A DNA stretch of 64,000 nt from Actinocorallia populi. Its GTDB lineage: Bacteria; Actinomycetota; Actinomycetes; Streptosporangiales; Streptosporangiaceae. A program made the translations under genes and the position numbers. The DNA is taken from contig NZ_PVZV01000002.1 in the NCBI RefSeq assembly GCF_002995495.1, positions 62,001-126,000 of the forward strand, in the 5' to 3' direction. Position 1 is the first letter of the stretch, and each line of letters begins with the position of its first letter. The notes beneath the pieces were generated by a model. That model saw nothing but the letters and a program-made list of their open reading frames with translations. It was not told the origin of the DNA and searched no databases. This document shows positions 26,500 to 33,741 of the stretch, piece after piece.

Positions 26500-27627
26500 A
26501 TGCGTCGCAGATCCCTCTCGCTGACCCTCGCCGCCGTCCTCACCGCGGGCCTCGCCTTCCCGGGGCCCGCTCCCGTGTCCGCGCGGGACTCGGCGCCCGC
26601 CGCGGACGCCGGCGTCTGGCCGTACTCGGTGCTGCCGGGCTTCGACCCGCTCCAGCCGTCGGCCGACCCGGTCGTGCTCACGGACGCGCAACGCGAACTG
26701 GACGTCACCTACACCTACGAGGGCGAGACCCGCACGCTGCGCGACTACCTGCGGCGCACCGCCCAGGGGTTCGTCGTCCTGGACGGTGACCGGGTCGTGA
26801 ACGAGTGGTACGCGCCCGGCTACCACAGGGACTCGCTGTTCCAGTCGTGGTCCGCGGGCAAGTCGTTCACCTCCGACGCCGTGGGCATCGCGCTCGGCGA
26901 GGGGAGGATCCGGTCGCTGGACGACACCGTCGGCGACTACGTGCCCGAGCTGGCCGGGACGGACTACGGGAAGGTGAGGCTGTACAACCTGCTGCGCATG
27001 TCCTCCGGCATGAAGTGGGAGGAGACCCCCGACGACGCGCCCCTGCACGTGTCCGTCAGCATGGGCTGGCGCTCGACCCTGCAGTGGGCCGCCACCCGCA
27101 AGAAGGTGTGGGAGCAGGGCACCCGGTTCAACTACAGCAGCATGGACTCCGCCGTCCTCGCGCTCGTCGTGCAGCGCGCCACCGGCGTGCCCTTCCACCG
27201 GTACATGGCGGAGCGGATCTGGGGTCCGTCCGGCATGGCCGGGACCGCCTACCTCGGCAACGACTCCAACGGCAACAGCCTCGGATACTGCTGCGTCTAC
27301 GCCACCGTCCGCGACTTCGCCCGCTTCGGCAGGATGATGCTCGACGGCGGCACCGTGAAGGGCCGCCAGGTCGTCCCCGCCTCCTGGGTCGCCCAGGCCA
27401 CCACCCCCTCTGGCGTCAACTCCCGCTACGGCCTCCACTGGTGGATCGACTCCGGCGAAGGCTTCCAGGCCAGCGGCCTCGGCGACCAGAAGATCTACGT
27501 CTCCACCCGCCACAACGTCGTCATAGCCCGCAACACCTTCCTCAACCTCGAAAGCGGCGACACCCTCCCCGCCCTCCGCGCCGTCGCCGCCGAAGTGGCC
27601 CGCACCCGCACCGGCGCGGGCCGCTAG
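26500..27627 (+). CDS. Secreted serine hydrolase of the beta-lactamase (class C/NylB) family
   Basis: 375 aa. N-terminal signal peptide (MRRRSLSLTLAAVLTAGLAF, predicted cleavage after PVSA near residue 28). Catalytic SxxK is Ser118-Ala-Gly-Lys121 in QSWSAGKSFTS; Tyr212 in FNYSSMDS is the general base of the second motif. GLHWWIDSGEGFQASGLGDQ near the C-terminus corresponds to the third motif, as in 6-aminohexanoate-dimer hydrolases. Likely an extracellular esterase, amidase or D-aminopeptidase. Monocistronic, with a terminator directly downstream. Confidence 0.9.
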   Translation: MRRRSLSLTLAAVLTAGLAFPGPAPVSARDSAPAADAGVWPYSVLPGFDPLQPSADPVVLTDAQRELDVTYTYEGETRTLRDYLRRTAQGFVVLDGDRVVNEWYAPGYHRDSLFQSWSAGKSFTSDAVGIALGEGRIRSLDDTVGDYVPELAGTDYGKVRLYNLLRMSSGMKWEETPDDAPLHVSVSMGWRSTLQWAATRKKVWEQGTRFNYSSMDSAVLALVVQRATGVPFHRYMAERIWGPSGMAGTAYLGNDSNGNSLGYCCVYATVRDFARFGRMMLDGGTVKGRQVVPASWVAQATTPSGVNSRYGLHWWIDSGEGFQASGLGDQKIYVSTRHNVVIARNTFLNLESGDTLPALRAVAAEVARTRTGAGR

Positions 27628-27651
27628 CCTCCGCATTCGTTCTCGCGCTCT

Positions 27652-27685
27652 GACGTCCCGCGTGCCGGGTCGCACGCGGGACGTC
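27652..27685. terminator. Bidirectional hairpin terminator
   Basis: Perfect 14-bp arms (27652-27665, 27672-27685) with a 6-nt loop between the converging serine hydrolase and phnE genes. Confidence 0.8.
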
Positions 27686-27693
27686 GGGGCGGG

Positions 27694-28506
27694 TCAGGGG
27701 GAGATGCGGCGGCGGACCAGGGCGGAGAGCTGGTCGACGGCGATGACCAGGATCAGGACGACGAAGATGTGCGTCGCCATCTGGTCGAAGCGAAAGAGCT
27801 TGATGGACTGGTTGATGAGGAAGCCGATCCCTCCGGCGCCCACCAGGCCCAGGACCAGGGAGGCGCGGACGTTCACGTCGAAGCGGTACAGCAGCAGGCC
27901 GACGAGCTGGGGGAGCACCGTGGGAAGGACGGCGTGCAGCGCGGTCTGCGCGCGGGAGGCGCCCAGGACGCGCAGCGCCTCACGCGGCCCGGGATCGCTC
28001 TCCTCCATGGCCTCGGCCCACAGCTTGCCCATGACACCGGTGTTGTGGACGACCAGGGCGAGCACTCCGGCGAACGGCCCGAGCCCGACGGCCGTCACGA
28101 AGATCAGGGCGAACACCACGTCGGGTACCGAGCGCAGGAACGACAGGAGCGAGCGCGCGGCCTGGTAGGGCACCGTCCCGTAGGACGTGACACGGGCCGC
28201 GAGCACCGCCAGCACCAGCGCGAACGGCACCGACAGCGTCGTGCCGAGCAGTCCGATATAGAGGGTGACCGCCGCGGCCCGCAGGCTCGGTCCCAGGGTG
28301 CCCGTCCAGTCGAGGTCGGGGGGCAGCGCGTCACCGACGAAGGCGGCCATCCCCTGCCAGCCCTGGGCGAGTGTGGTGAGGGAGAACCCCGTGCCCTCCA
28401 GGGCCAGGGCGTGCACGACGGCCAGCAGCGCCGCCGCCGTCCACGCCGCCGCGGACGGGCCGCGACGGCGCGGGGGTGCGGGTGCCGTCTTCAGAGAAAG
28501 GCTCAT
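27694..28506 (-). CDS. phnE: Phosphonate ABC transporter permease PhnE
   Basis: 270 aa, about six membrane helices. The binding-protein-dependent permease EAA region is EAMEESDPGPREALRVLGASRAQ, and RSLLSFLRSVPDVVFALIFV is typical of PhnE. Last gene of the phnD-phnC-phnE operon, 6 nt after phnC. Imports phosphonate, phosphite or related phosphorus compounds together with PhnC and PhnD. Normal length for the family, so one permease probably acts as a homodimer. Confidence 0.92.
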   Translation of the reverse strand: MSLSLKTAPAPPRRRGPSAAAWTAAALLAVVHALALEGTGFSLTTLAQGWQGMAAFVGDALPPDLDWTGTLGPSLRAAAVTLYIGLLGTTLSVPFALVLAVLAARVTSYGTVPYQAARSLLSFLRSVPDVVFALIFVTAVGLGPFAGVLALVVHNTGVMGKLWAEAMEESDPGPREALRVLGASRAQTALHAVLPTVLPQLVGLLLYRFDVNVRASLVLGLVGAGGIGFLINQSIKLFRFDQMATHIFVVLILVIAVDQLSALVRRRISP

Positions 28507-28512
28507 GGGTTC

Positions 28513-29229
28513 TCACTCCGCGGGCACGGAGGCCCGGTCGGGGACGTAGAGGCGGTCGATCTCGGAGTCGGTGACGGCCGAAGGCACCGCGTCGAAGCGC
28601 ACGCGCCCGTCGAGGAGGCCGACGATCCGGTCGGCGTACCGGCGGGCCAGCGACGGCTGGTGCAGGACGGCCGCCACCGCGAGCCCGTCACCGGCCAGTT
28701 CGGCGAGCAGCGCCACGACCTGTTCGGCCGCCCTGGGGTCCAGCGCGGAGACCGGTTCGTCGGCCAGGAGCACACCGGCCTGGGTGCAGAGCGCCCGCGC
28801 GATGGCGACGCGCTGCTGCTGGCCGCCGGACAGGCGGCCCGCCCGTTCTCCGGCGCGGTCGGCGAGGCCCACCCGGTGCAGGCAGTCCATCGCCTCCTCG
28901 CGGAGCGTTCGGGGGAACAGCGCGGGGGTGAGCGAGCGGCGCAGCGGCAGCCGGCCGAGGGCTCCGGCGCACACGTTGTCGAGCACGCTGCGCCGGGGGA
29001 CCAGGTGGATCTTCTGGAAGACCATGGAGGCGCGGCCGTTGCCGCCGATCGTGATCTCTCCGGCGGTCGGCGCCTCCAGACCCACGACGCAGCGCAGCGC
29101 CGTCGACTTGCCCGAGCCGTTGGCGCCGAGCACGGCGACGAACCCGCCGCTCGGCACGTCCAGGTCGATCCCGTCGAGCACGGTGCGCGCGCCGTACTCC
29201 TTGTGCAGTCCTCGAACGCGCAGGGACAT
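28513..29229 (-). CDS. phnC: Phosphonate ABC transporter ATPase PhnC
   Basis: 238 aa ABC ATPase: Walker A GANGSGKST, Q-loop MVFQKIHLVPRRSVLDN, signature LSGGQQQRVAIARAL, Walker B VLLADEPVSALD and the switch His in VLHQPSLARRYADRI. The VPRRSVLDNVCAGALG region is characteristic of PhnC. It lies 4 nt downstream of phnD in the operon. Confidence 0.94.
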   Translation of the reverse strand: MSLRVRGLHKEYGARTVLDGIDLDVPSGGFVAVLGANGSGKSTALRCVVGLEAPTAGEITIGGNGRASMVFQKIHLVPRRSVLDNVCAGALGRLPLRRSLTPALFPRTLREEAMDCLHRVGLADRAGERAGRLSGGQQQRVAIARALCTQAGVLLADEPVSALDPRAAEQVVALLAELAGDGLAVAAVLHQPSLARRYADRIVGLLDGRVRFDAVPSAVTDSEIDRLYVPDRASVPAE

Positions 29230-29233
29230 CGGG

Positions 29234-30148
29234 TCAGACGTCCTTCTCGGTCAGGCCGAGCGACGCGGCGAGGTCGAACAGCGGCCGGTAGGTGTCCTCG
29301 GTGACGGCGACGAGCGGACCGGGCGGGTTCACGTCGAGGAACGCGCCGACCTTCTCGACGGCGTCCGCGTCGAGCCGGAGGAGGGCGTCGGCGACGCGCT
29401 TCTTGAACGCCGGGTCGAGGGACGAGGCGATGGTGATGGGGTCGTTGGGGATCGGCGAGGACTTCCAGACCTGCCGGTACTTCGTCTCGTCGAACTGGCC
29501 GGCGGCCTTGGCGGTGGCGAGCTGCTGGCTGTTGATCTCGGCGGCGTCGACCTTGCCGTTGGTCAGCGCGAGCAGCGCCTCGGGGTGGCCGCCCGCGTAG
29601 TTGATCTTCACTTCGGACTCGGCGACGCCGGCCTCGGTGAGCGCGTACCGGGGGAGGGCGTCGCCGGAGGTGGAGCCGACGCTGCTCAGGGCCAGGGACC
29701 TGCCCTTGAGGTCGGTGAGCGACCGGACGGGGGAGCCGGCCGGAACCCAGATGCCCGCGGTGTAGGTGGTGAGCGCGCCCGTGCCGTCGGCGAACGACGC
29801 CAGCGGCTCCGCGCCGGCCTTGGTGCTGGCGAAGACGAATCCGAGCGGCCCGAACTGGGCGAGCTCCAGCTGCCCGTTGCGCATGGCGAGCACCTCCGCC
29901 GAGTAGTCCTCGACGATCTGGAGCTCGACGGGGCAGCCGAGCTTCTCCTCCAGCGCTCCGGCCAGCGTCTGGTAGGCGGGCTTGAGCTTGGCGGGGTCCT
30001 CGTAGGGCTCGACGCCGAAGCGCACCTTCCCGTTCGGGCAGGCGCCGGCCGAGGCCGAGGGCCCGTCGTCTCCGCCTCCGCAGGCGGACAAGGAGAGGGC
30101 GAGGATCGGCAGGGCCATCAGGGCCGTGAGCCGGGTGAACGTTTTCAT
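29234..30148 (-). CDS. phnD: Phosphonate-binding lipoprotein PhnD
   Basis: 304 aa. Lipoprotein signal with lipobox LSAC (Cys23) followed by GGGDDG. The mature part is a PhnD-type binding protein: RFGVEPYEDPAKLKPAYQTL, VLAMRNGQLELAQFGPLGFV, LALSSVGSTSGDALPR and VDAAEINSQQL. Anchored outside the membrane, it captures the phosphorus compound for PhnC/PhnE. First of the three transporter genes, 24 nt after the FAD oxidoreductase gene, so probably transcribed from the promoter upstream of that gene. Confidence 0.93.
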   Translation of the reverse strand: MKTFTRLTALMALPILALSLSACGGGDDGPSASAGACPNGKVRFGVEPYEDPAKLKPAYQTLAGALEEKLGCPVELQIVEDYSAEVLAMRNGQLELAQFGPLGFVFASTKAGAEPLASFADGTGALTTYTAGIWVPAGSPVRSLTDLKGRSLALSSVGSTSGDALPRYALTEAGVAESEVKINYAGGHPEALLALTNGKVDAAEINSQQLATAKAAGQFDETKYRQVWKSSPIPNDPITIASSLDPAFKKRVADALLRLDADAVEKVGAFLDVNPPGPLVAVTEDTYRPLFDLAASLGLTEKDV

Positions 30149-30172
30149 GGGTTCTCCTGTGGTGGGGTCGGT

Positions 30173-31297
30173 TCAGCCGAGCAGGTCGTCGAGGACCTCG
30201 GGCGCGAGCCCGAGCGCGGTCGTCATGCCGACACCGGACGTGACCGCGACCAGGCGGACGTCCCGTGCCGGGGCGGCGACCAGGAAGGGGTCGGGAGCCG
30301 AGGCGTAGACGCCGCGCCAGCGCTCGCGGACGTGCAGCTCCGGCACGCCCAGCAGGCGTGCGGTCTCGGCGAGCACCAGCTCGTCGAGTTCCTCGGCCCG
30401 GTAGGGCTCGACGGCCGGGGCGTAGGCGTGGGTGTCGCCGATGGTCAGGTCGCCGCCGGGGAGCTGGGTGAACATGAGGTTCAGCCCGCAGGCGACCGCC
30501 CGGGGATGGTCGCGCTCCATCCGGCTCCGCACGTCGGCGAGGGCGGGGCAGGCGGCGAAGCCGCCGTAGCGCAGCAGCGAGAGGCCGGTCAGCACGGCCG
30601 GTTCGACCGGCCTGGCGTGCGGGTCGCGGACCCTGAGCATGTGCAGCGAGCACCGTTGCACGCCCGCGCCCTCGGCCAGTTCGGGGAAGTGCCGGTCCGC
30701 GTCGTGACCCACCGCGACGACGACGCGCCGTGCCCGCACGGTGCCGCGTGAGGTGCCCACCTCGCCGGTCTCCACGGTGTGCGCGGTGGTCGACCAGTGG
30801 AACCGGACGCCGCGGGCGGCGAGCGCCTCCGCGAGGGCCGGCGCGGCCTGCCGGGGGTCGACCCGGAGGTCCAGGGGGAGGAGGGCGCCGCCGAGGACGC
30901 CTTCGCCGAGCGTCACCCTGGCCCGCGTCTCCGGCCCGTCCAGCAGCCTCACCTGCTCTTCGCCGCGCAGCGCGGCGAACTCGCGGAGTACCTGCAGTTC
31001 GTCTTCCGCGCGGGCCACCACGACGGTGCCGCTCCGCCGTACCCGGACACCGGCCTCGGCCAGCTCCAGCCACTGTTCGCGCGCCGCCATCGCGTACCGC
31101 AGGGCGTCACCGTCCTGGGCGGTCGCACAGCCGTGGCCGAAGTTGCGCACGGACGCGCCGAGCGGGCGGGGGTCCCGGTCGAGGACGACGACCGACAGAC
31201 CGCGCCGGGCGGCGGCGTGGGCGTGGGCGAGCCCGACGATGCCCGCTCCGACGACGGCGAGATCAGCGGTGTCCAGCGTGGTGCGCAAACTTGTCAT
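30173..31297 (-). CDS. TIGR03364-type FAD-dependent oxidoreductase (aminophosphonate-associated)
   Basis: 374 aa. N-terminal dinucleotide motif GAGIVGLAHAHAAARRG and FGHGCATAQDGD place it in the DAO/glycine-oxidase superfamily. The C-terminal VTSGVGMTTALGLAPEVLDDLL closes the FAD site. This subgroup is known for synteny with phosphonatase-like HAD enzymes and phosphonate transporters, as here, and is proposed to oxidatively deaminate an aminoethylphosphonate-like substrate to an aldehyde. First gene of the minus-strand operon with phnDCE; divergent from the UTRA regulator. Confidence 0.88.
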   Translation of the reverse strand: MTSLRTTLDTADLAVVGAGIVGLAHAHAAARRGLSVVVLDRDPRPLGASVRNFGHGCATAQDGDALRYAMAAREQWLELAEAGVRVRRSGTVVVARAEDELQVLREFAALRGEEQVRLLDGPETRARVTLGEGVLGGALLPLDLRVDPRQAAPALAEALAARGVRFHWSTTAHTVETGEVGTSRGTVRARRVVVAVGHDADRHFPELAEGAGVQRCSLHMLRVRDPHARPVEPAVLTGLSLLRYGGFAACPALADVRSRMERDHPRAVACGLNLMFTQLPGGDLTIGDTHAYAPAVEPYRAEELDELVLAETARLLGVPELHVRERWRGVYASAPDPFLVAAPARDVRLVAVTSGVGMTTALGLAPEVLDDLLG

Positions 31298-31345
31298 GAC
31301 AAGAAGGTTCGTAAGTGTGCGCCCGCCCCGTCAACCGCTGGAGAT

Positions 31346-31359
31346 GAAATACGTATTTC
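31346..31359. promoter_or_regulatory. AT-rich perfect palindrome in the phosphonate divergent promoter
   Basis: GAAATACGTATTTC, a 14-bp perfect palindrome in the 153-bp gap between the FAD oxidoreductase (minus) and UTRA regulator (plus) genes. It lies 49 nt upstream of the minus-strand start, in promoter position. Candidate operator for the uptake/oxidase operon. Confidence 0.55.
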
Positions 31360-31428
31360 GTTCACCTTGTGTTAATTGCGCTGGTGAACGTGGGGAAAAC
31401 TCTCCCGGGACCGCTGGCGCGAGAAAAG

Positions 31429-31450
31429 ATGACATGTATAGTCAAGTCAT
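31429..31450 (+). promoter_or_regulatory. GntR operator overlapping a leaderless promoter
   Basis: A 22-bp imperfect dyad (16 of 22 positions symmetrical, outer arms ATGAC/GTCAT) ending directly at the ATG of the regulator. Within it TATAGT (31437-31442) is a good -10 placed 8 nt before the start codon, so the mRNA is probably leaderless and repressor binding would block its own promoter. Confidence 0.65.
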
Positions 31451-32197
31451 ATGGAGCTGCCCCTGCACGAACGGATCGCCGCCGAGCTGCGGCGCCGGAT
31501 CACCTCCGGTGAGCTGGGAGTCGACGAACCCGTGCCGTCCGAGGCGCAGCTGTGCGCGCAGTGGAACGCCTCCCGCGGTCCGGTGCGCCAGGCGCTGGCG
31601 GCCCTGCGCGCCGAGGGGATGATCGGCGGCGGGCGGGGCAAGCCGCCCGTGGTGCGGCGGCAGGCGCTCAGCCAGCCGTTCGAGACCTTCCTGTCGTTCT
31701 CCCGCTGGGTCGAGAACCTCGGCCGCACCCCGGGGCAGCGCACCCAGGAGATCGCGCTCCGCCCGGCCGCCGCCGACGTCGCCGACGCCCTCGACCTGGA
31801 GGAGGGCACCCCGGTGGTCCAGCTCGTCCGGCTGCGGCTCATCGACGGCTCGCCGACGATGCTGGAGCGCACGACGTTCGTCGAGCGCGCGGGCCGCCTG
31901 CTGTTCGACTTCGACTGCGACTCCGGCTCGCTGTACGCGCATCTGGCCGGGCAGGGCGTGGACATGTCCCTCGCCCGGCACCTCATCGACGCGGTGGCGG
32001 CCGACGCGACCGACAGCCGGCTGCTCGACGTCCCCGAGGGGTTCCCGCTGCTGCGGGAGAGCCGCATCGCCCGGGGCGCGGACGGGCGTCCGGTCGAGTA
32101 CTCCGACGACCGCTACCGCCCGGACAGGGTCGGCTTCACCATCGAGAACTCCCAGCAGGCGCAGCCCGCTCTGCTGCGGAGCTGGCAGGCGTCCTGA
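31451..32197 (+). CDS. GntR/HutC (UTRA) regulator, PhnF-like
   Basis: 248 aa. N-terminal winged HTH (LHERIAAELRRRITSGELGV, PSEAQLCAQWNASRGPVRQAL), then a UTRA ligand domain from ~80 (FETFLSFSRWVENLGRTPGQ to VEYSDDRYRPDRVGFTI). Position at the head of the phosphonatase-like gene and divergent from phosphonate uptake genes suggests that it senses an aminophosphonate or its breakdown product. It starts without a leader inside its presumed operator. Confidence 0.9.
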   Translation: MELPLHERIAAELRRRITSGELGVDEPVPSEAQLCAQWNASRGPVRQALAALRAEGMIGGGRGKPPVVRRQALSQPFETFLSFSRWVENLGRTPGQRTQEIALRPAAADVADALDLEEGTPVVQLVRLRLIDGSPTMLERTTFVERAGRLLFDFDCDSGSLYAHLAGQGVDMSLARHLIDAVAADATDSRLLDVPEGFPLLRESRIARGADGRPVEYSDDRYRPDRVGFTIENSQQAQPALLRSWQAS

Positions 32198-32216
32198 CGC
32201 CGGAACGGAGACCCCC

Positions 32217-32879
32217 ATGATCGAACTCGTCGCCCTGGACATCGCGGGCACGACCGTCCAGGAGAACGGCGCCGTCTACGTCGCACTGCGCGAGGCCGTC
32301 GAGGCGGCCGGAGGGACCCCCGGCGATGAGGACGTCCGGCGCTGGATGGGCGCGGACAAACGCGAGGCGATCGCCCGCCTGCTCGGCTCTCCGTCGCCCG
32401 CCGCCGTCGAGGCGGCCTTCTCCGACTTCCACCGCAGGCTGACGGCCGCCTACGCGGCGCACCGCCCCGAGCCCCTGCCCGGCGTGGAGAAGGCGCTGGC
32501 AGCGCTGCGCGCCGCGGGGATCAAGGTCGCGCTCACCACGGGCTTCGACCGCCGGATCACCGACTCCCTGCTCGACCTCCTCGGCTGGGACTCGTCGGTC
32601 GTCGACGCCGTGGTCTGCGTCGACGACGTCCCGGCCGGGCGCCCCGCGCCCTACATGGTCTTCCGTGCGATGGAGGCCACCGGCGTCCGCGACGTCGCGT
32701 CCGTCCTCACCGCGGGCGACACCGTCCTCGACCTCCGCGCGGGCACGAACGCCGGCGCCGCGATGGTCGTCGGCGTCCTCACCGGCGGCATGACCGCCGC
32801 CCAGCTCGGCGCCGAGCGCCACACCCACCTCCTCCCCGGCGTCGCGGACCTCCCCGCGCACCTCGGCCTCACCGCCTGA
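32217..32879 (+). CDS. Phosphonatase-like HAD hydrolase (TIGR03351)
   Basis: 220 aa HAD enzyme starting 19 nt after the regulator. The DxAGT nucleophile motif (Asp8, Ala10) is the form used by phosphonoacetaldehyde hydrolase instead of the usual DxDGT. In the cap, RWMGADK retains Lys48, which aligns with the Schiff-base Lys of PhnX (MGxxK), but the His usually three residues on is Ala51. Motifs LTTGFDRR and AGDTVLDLRAG complete the fold. Predicted to cleave the C-P bond of a phosphonoaldehyde made by the TIGR03364 oxidase. Confidence 0.88.
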   Translation: MIELVALDIAGTTVQENGAVYVALREAVEAAGGTPGDEDVRRWMGADKREAIARLLGSPSPAAVEAAFSDFHRRLTAAYAAHRPEPLPGVEKALAALRAAGIKVALTTGFDRRITDSLLDLLGWDSSVVDAVVCVDDVPAGRPAPYMVFRAMEATGVRDVASVLTAGDTVLDLRAGTNAGAAMVVGVLTGGMTAAQLGAERHTHLLPGVADLPAHLGLTA

Positions 32880-32942
32880 CATCGGGTCCCGGACCGCGGC
32901 CGCGGGCCGTCGGCCCGCCGCCGGGCGCGGAGCGACGGCAGG

Positions 32943-33647
32943 TCAGGTGAGGACGGCTCGGGCGAAGGCGCCGGGTTCGGGGCCGGAGCGGGCCAGGACC
33001 TCGCCGGTGCGGGACCAGATGCCCGAACGGCCCGCGGAGCGGGTGTAGCCCTGGCCGGTGGGACCGGCGAAGCTGGAGACGGCGACCGGGACGCCGTACG
33101 TGACGGCCGTACGGCGGGCGCGCTCGGCGGGGACGTGGGCGTCCTTCTCGAAGTCGAGGACGGAGGCCACGTAGACGTCCATGCCCAGGGCGGCGGTGTC
33201 CGCCTGGTGCTGAGGGACGCCCGTGTCCTTGCAGACGGCCAGGCCGAGCCGCCACCCGTCGACCTCGAGGACGGCGGGGGCGGGGCCAGGGGAGAAACGT
33301 TCGGGCTCCCGGCCGCCGATCCACTGTTTGCGGTAGGCGATGGTGGCGCCGGTGCCGTCGACGGCCAGCAGCGCGATGTGGAGGAGTTCTCCTTCGCCCT
33401 GCACCGGGGCGCCTGCCAGGGCCAGGGCACCCGTCTCGGCGCACGCTTCGACGACCGCCGCAAGCCAGGGATCGTCCGGCGAGAGCGCGGGGGCGTCGAA
33501 CTCGTAACCGGTCAGGGAGAGTTCGGGGAAGACGACGACCCGGGCGTGTGCCTCCCGGATCGCGGCCGCGTGGGCCGCCGCGTTCTTCTCCACGTCGAGG
33601 GCGGTGCAGGGCGGTTGGGCGACGGCGATGACGAGCGGTTCTCGCAT
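32943..33647 (-). CDS. Carbon-nitrogen hydrolase (nitrilase superfamily)
   Basis: 234 aa from the ATG at 33647, with GGAG upstream (a GTG at 33665 is in frame). The catalytic triad is intact: Glu42 (VVFPELSLTGYEF), Lys107 (AYRKQWIGG) and Cys139 (GLAVCKDTGV). Likely an amidase or omega-amidase-type enzyme in the cytoplasm; substrate unknown. Convergent with the phosphonatase-like gene and not obviously part of that cluster. It is shorter than typical nitrilases but standard for the small amidase branch. Confidence 0.9.
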   Translation of the reverse strand: MREPLVIAVAQPPCTALDVEKNAAAHAAAIREAHARVVVFPELSLTGYEFDAPALSPDDPWLAAVVEACAETGALALAGAPVQGEGELLHIALLAVDGTGATIAYRKQWIGGREPERFSPGPAPAVLEVDGWRLGLAVCKDTGVPQHQADTAALGMDVYVASVLDFEKDAHVPAERARRTAVTYGVPVAVSSFAGPTGQGYTRSAGRSGIWSRTGEVLARSGPEPGAFARAVLT

Positions 33648-33741
33648 GGGGCTCCATGACCTCACGGAGTGCGGACGGGGGACGGACCCAGGATGTCAGG
33701 GACCATGCGCTGCTCGTGCCCGGCCTGCCTTTCGACGGTCG

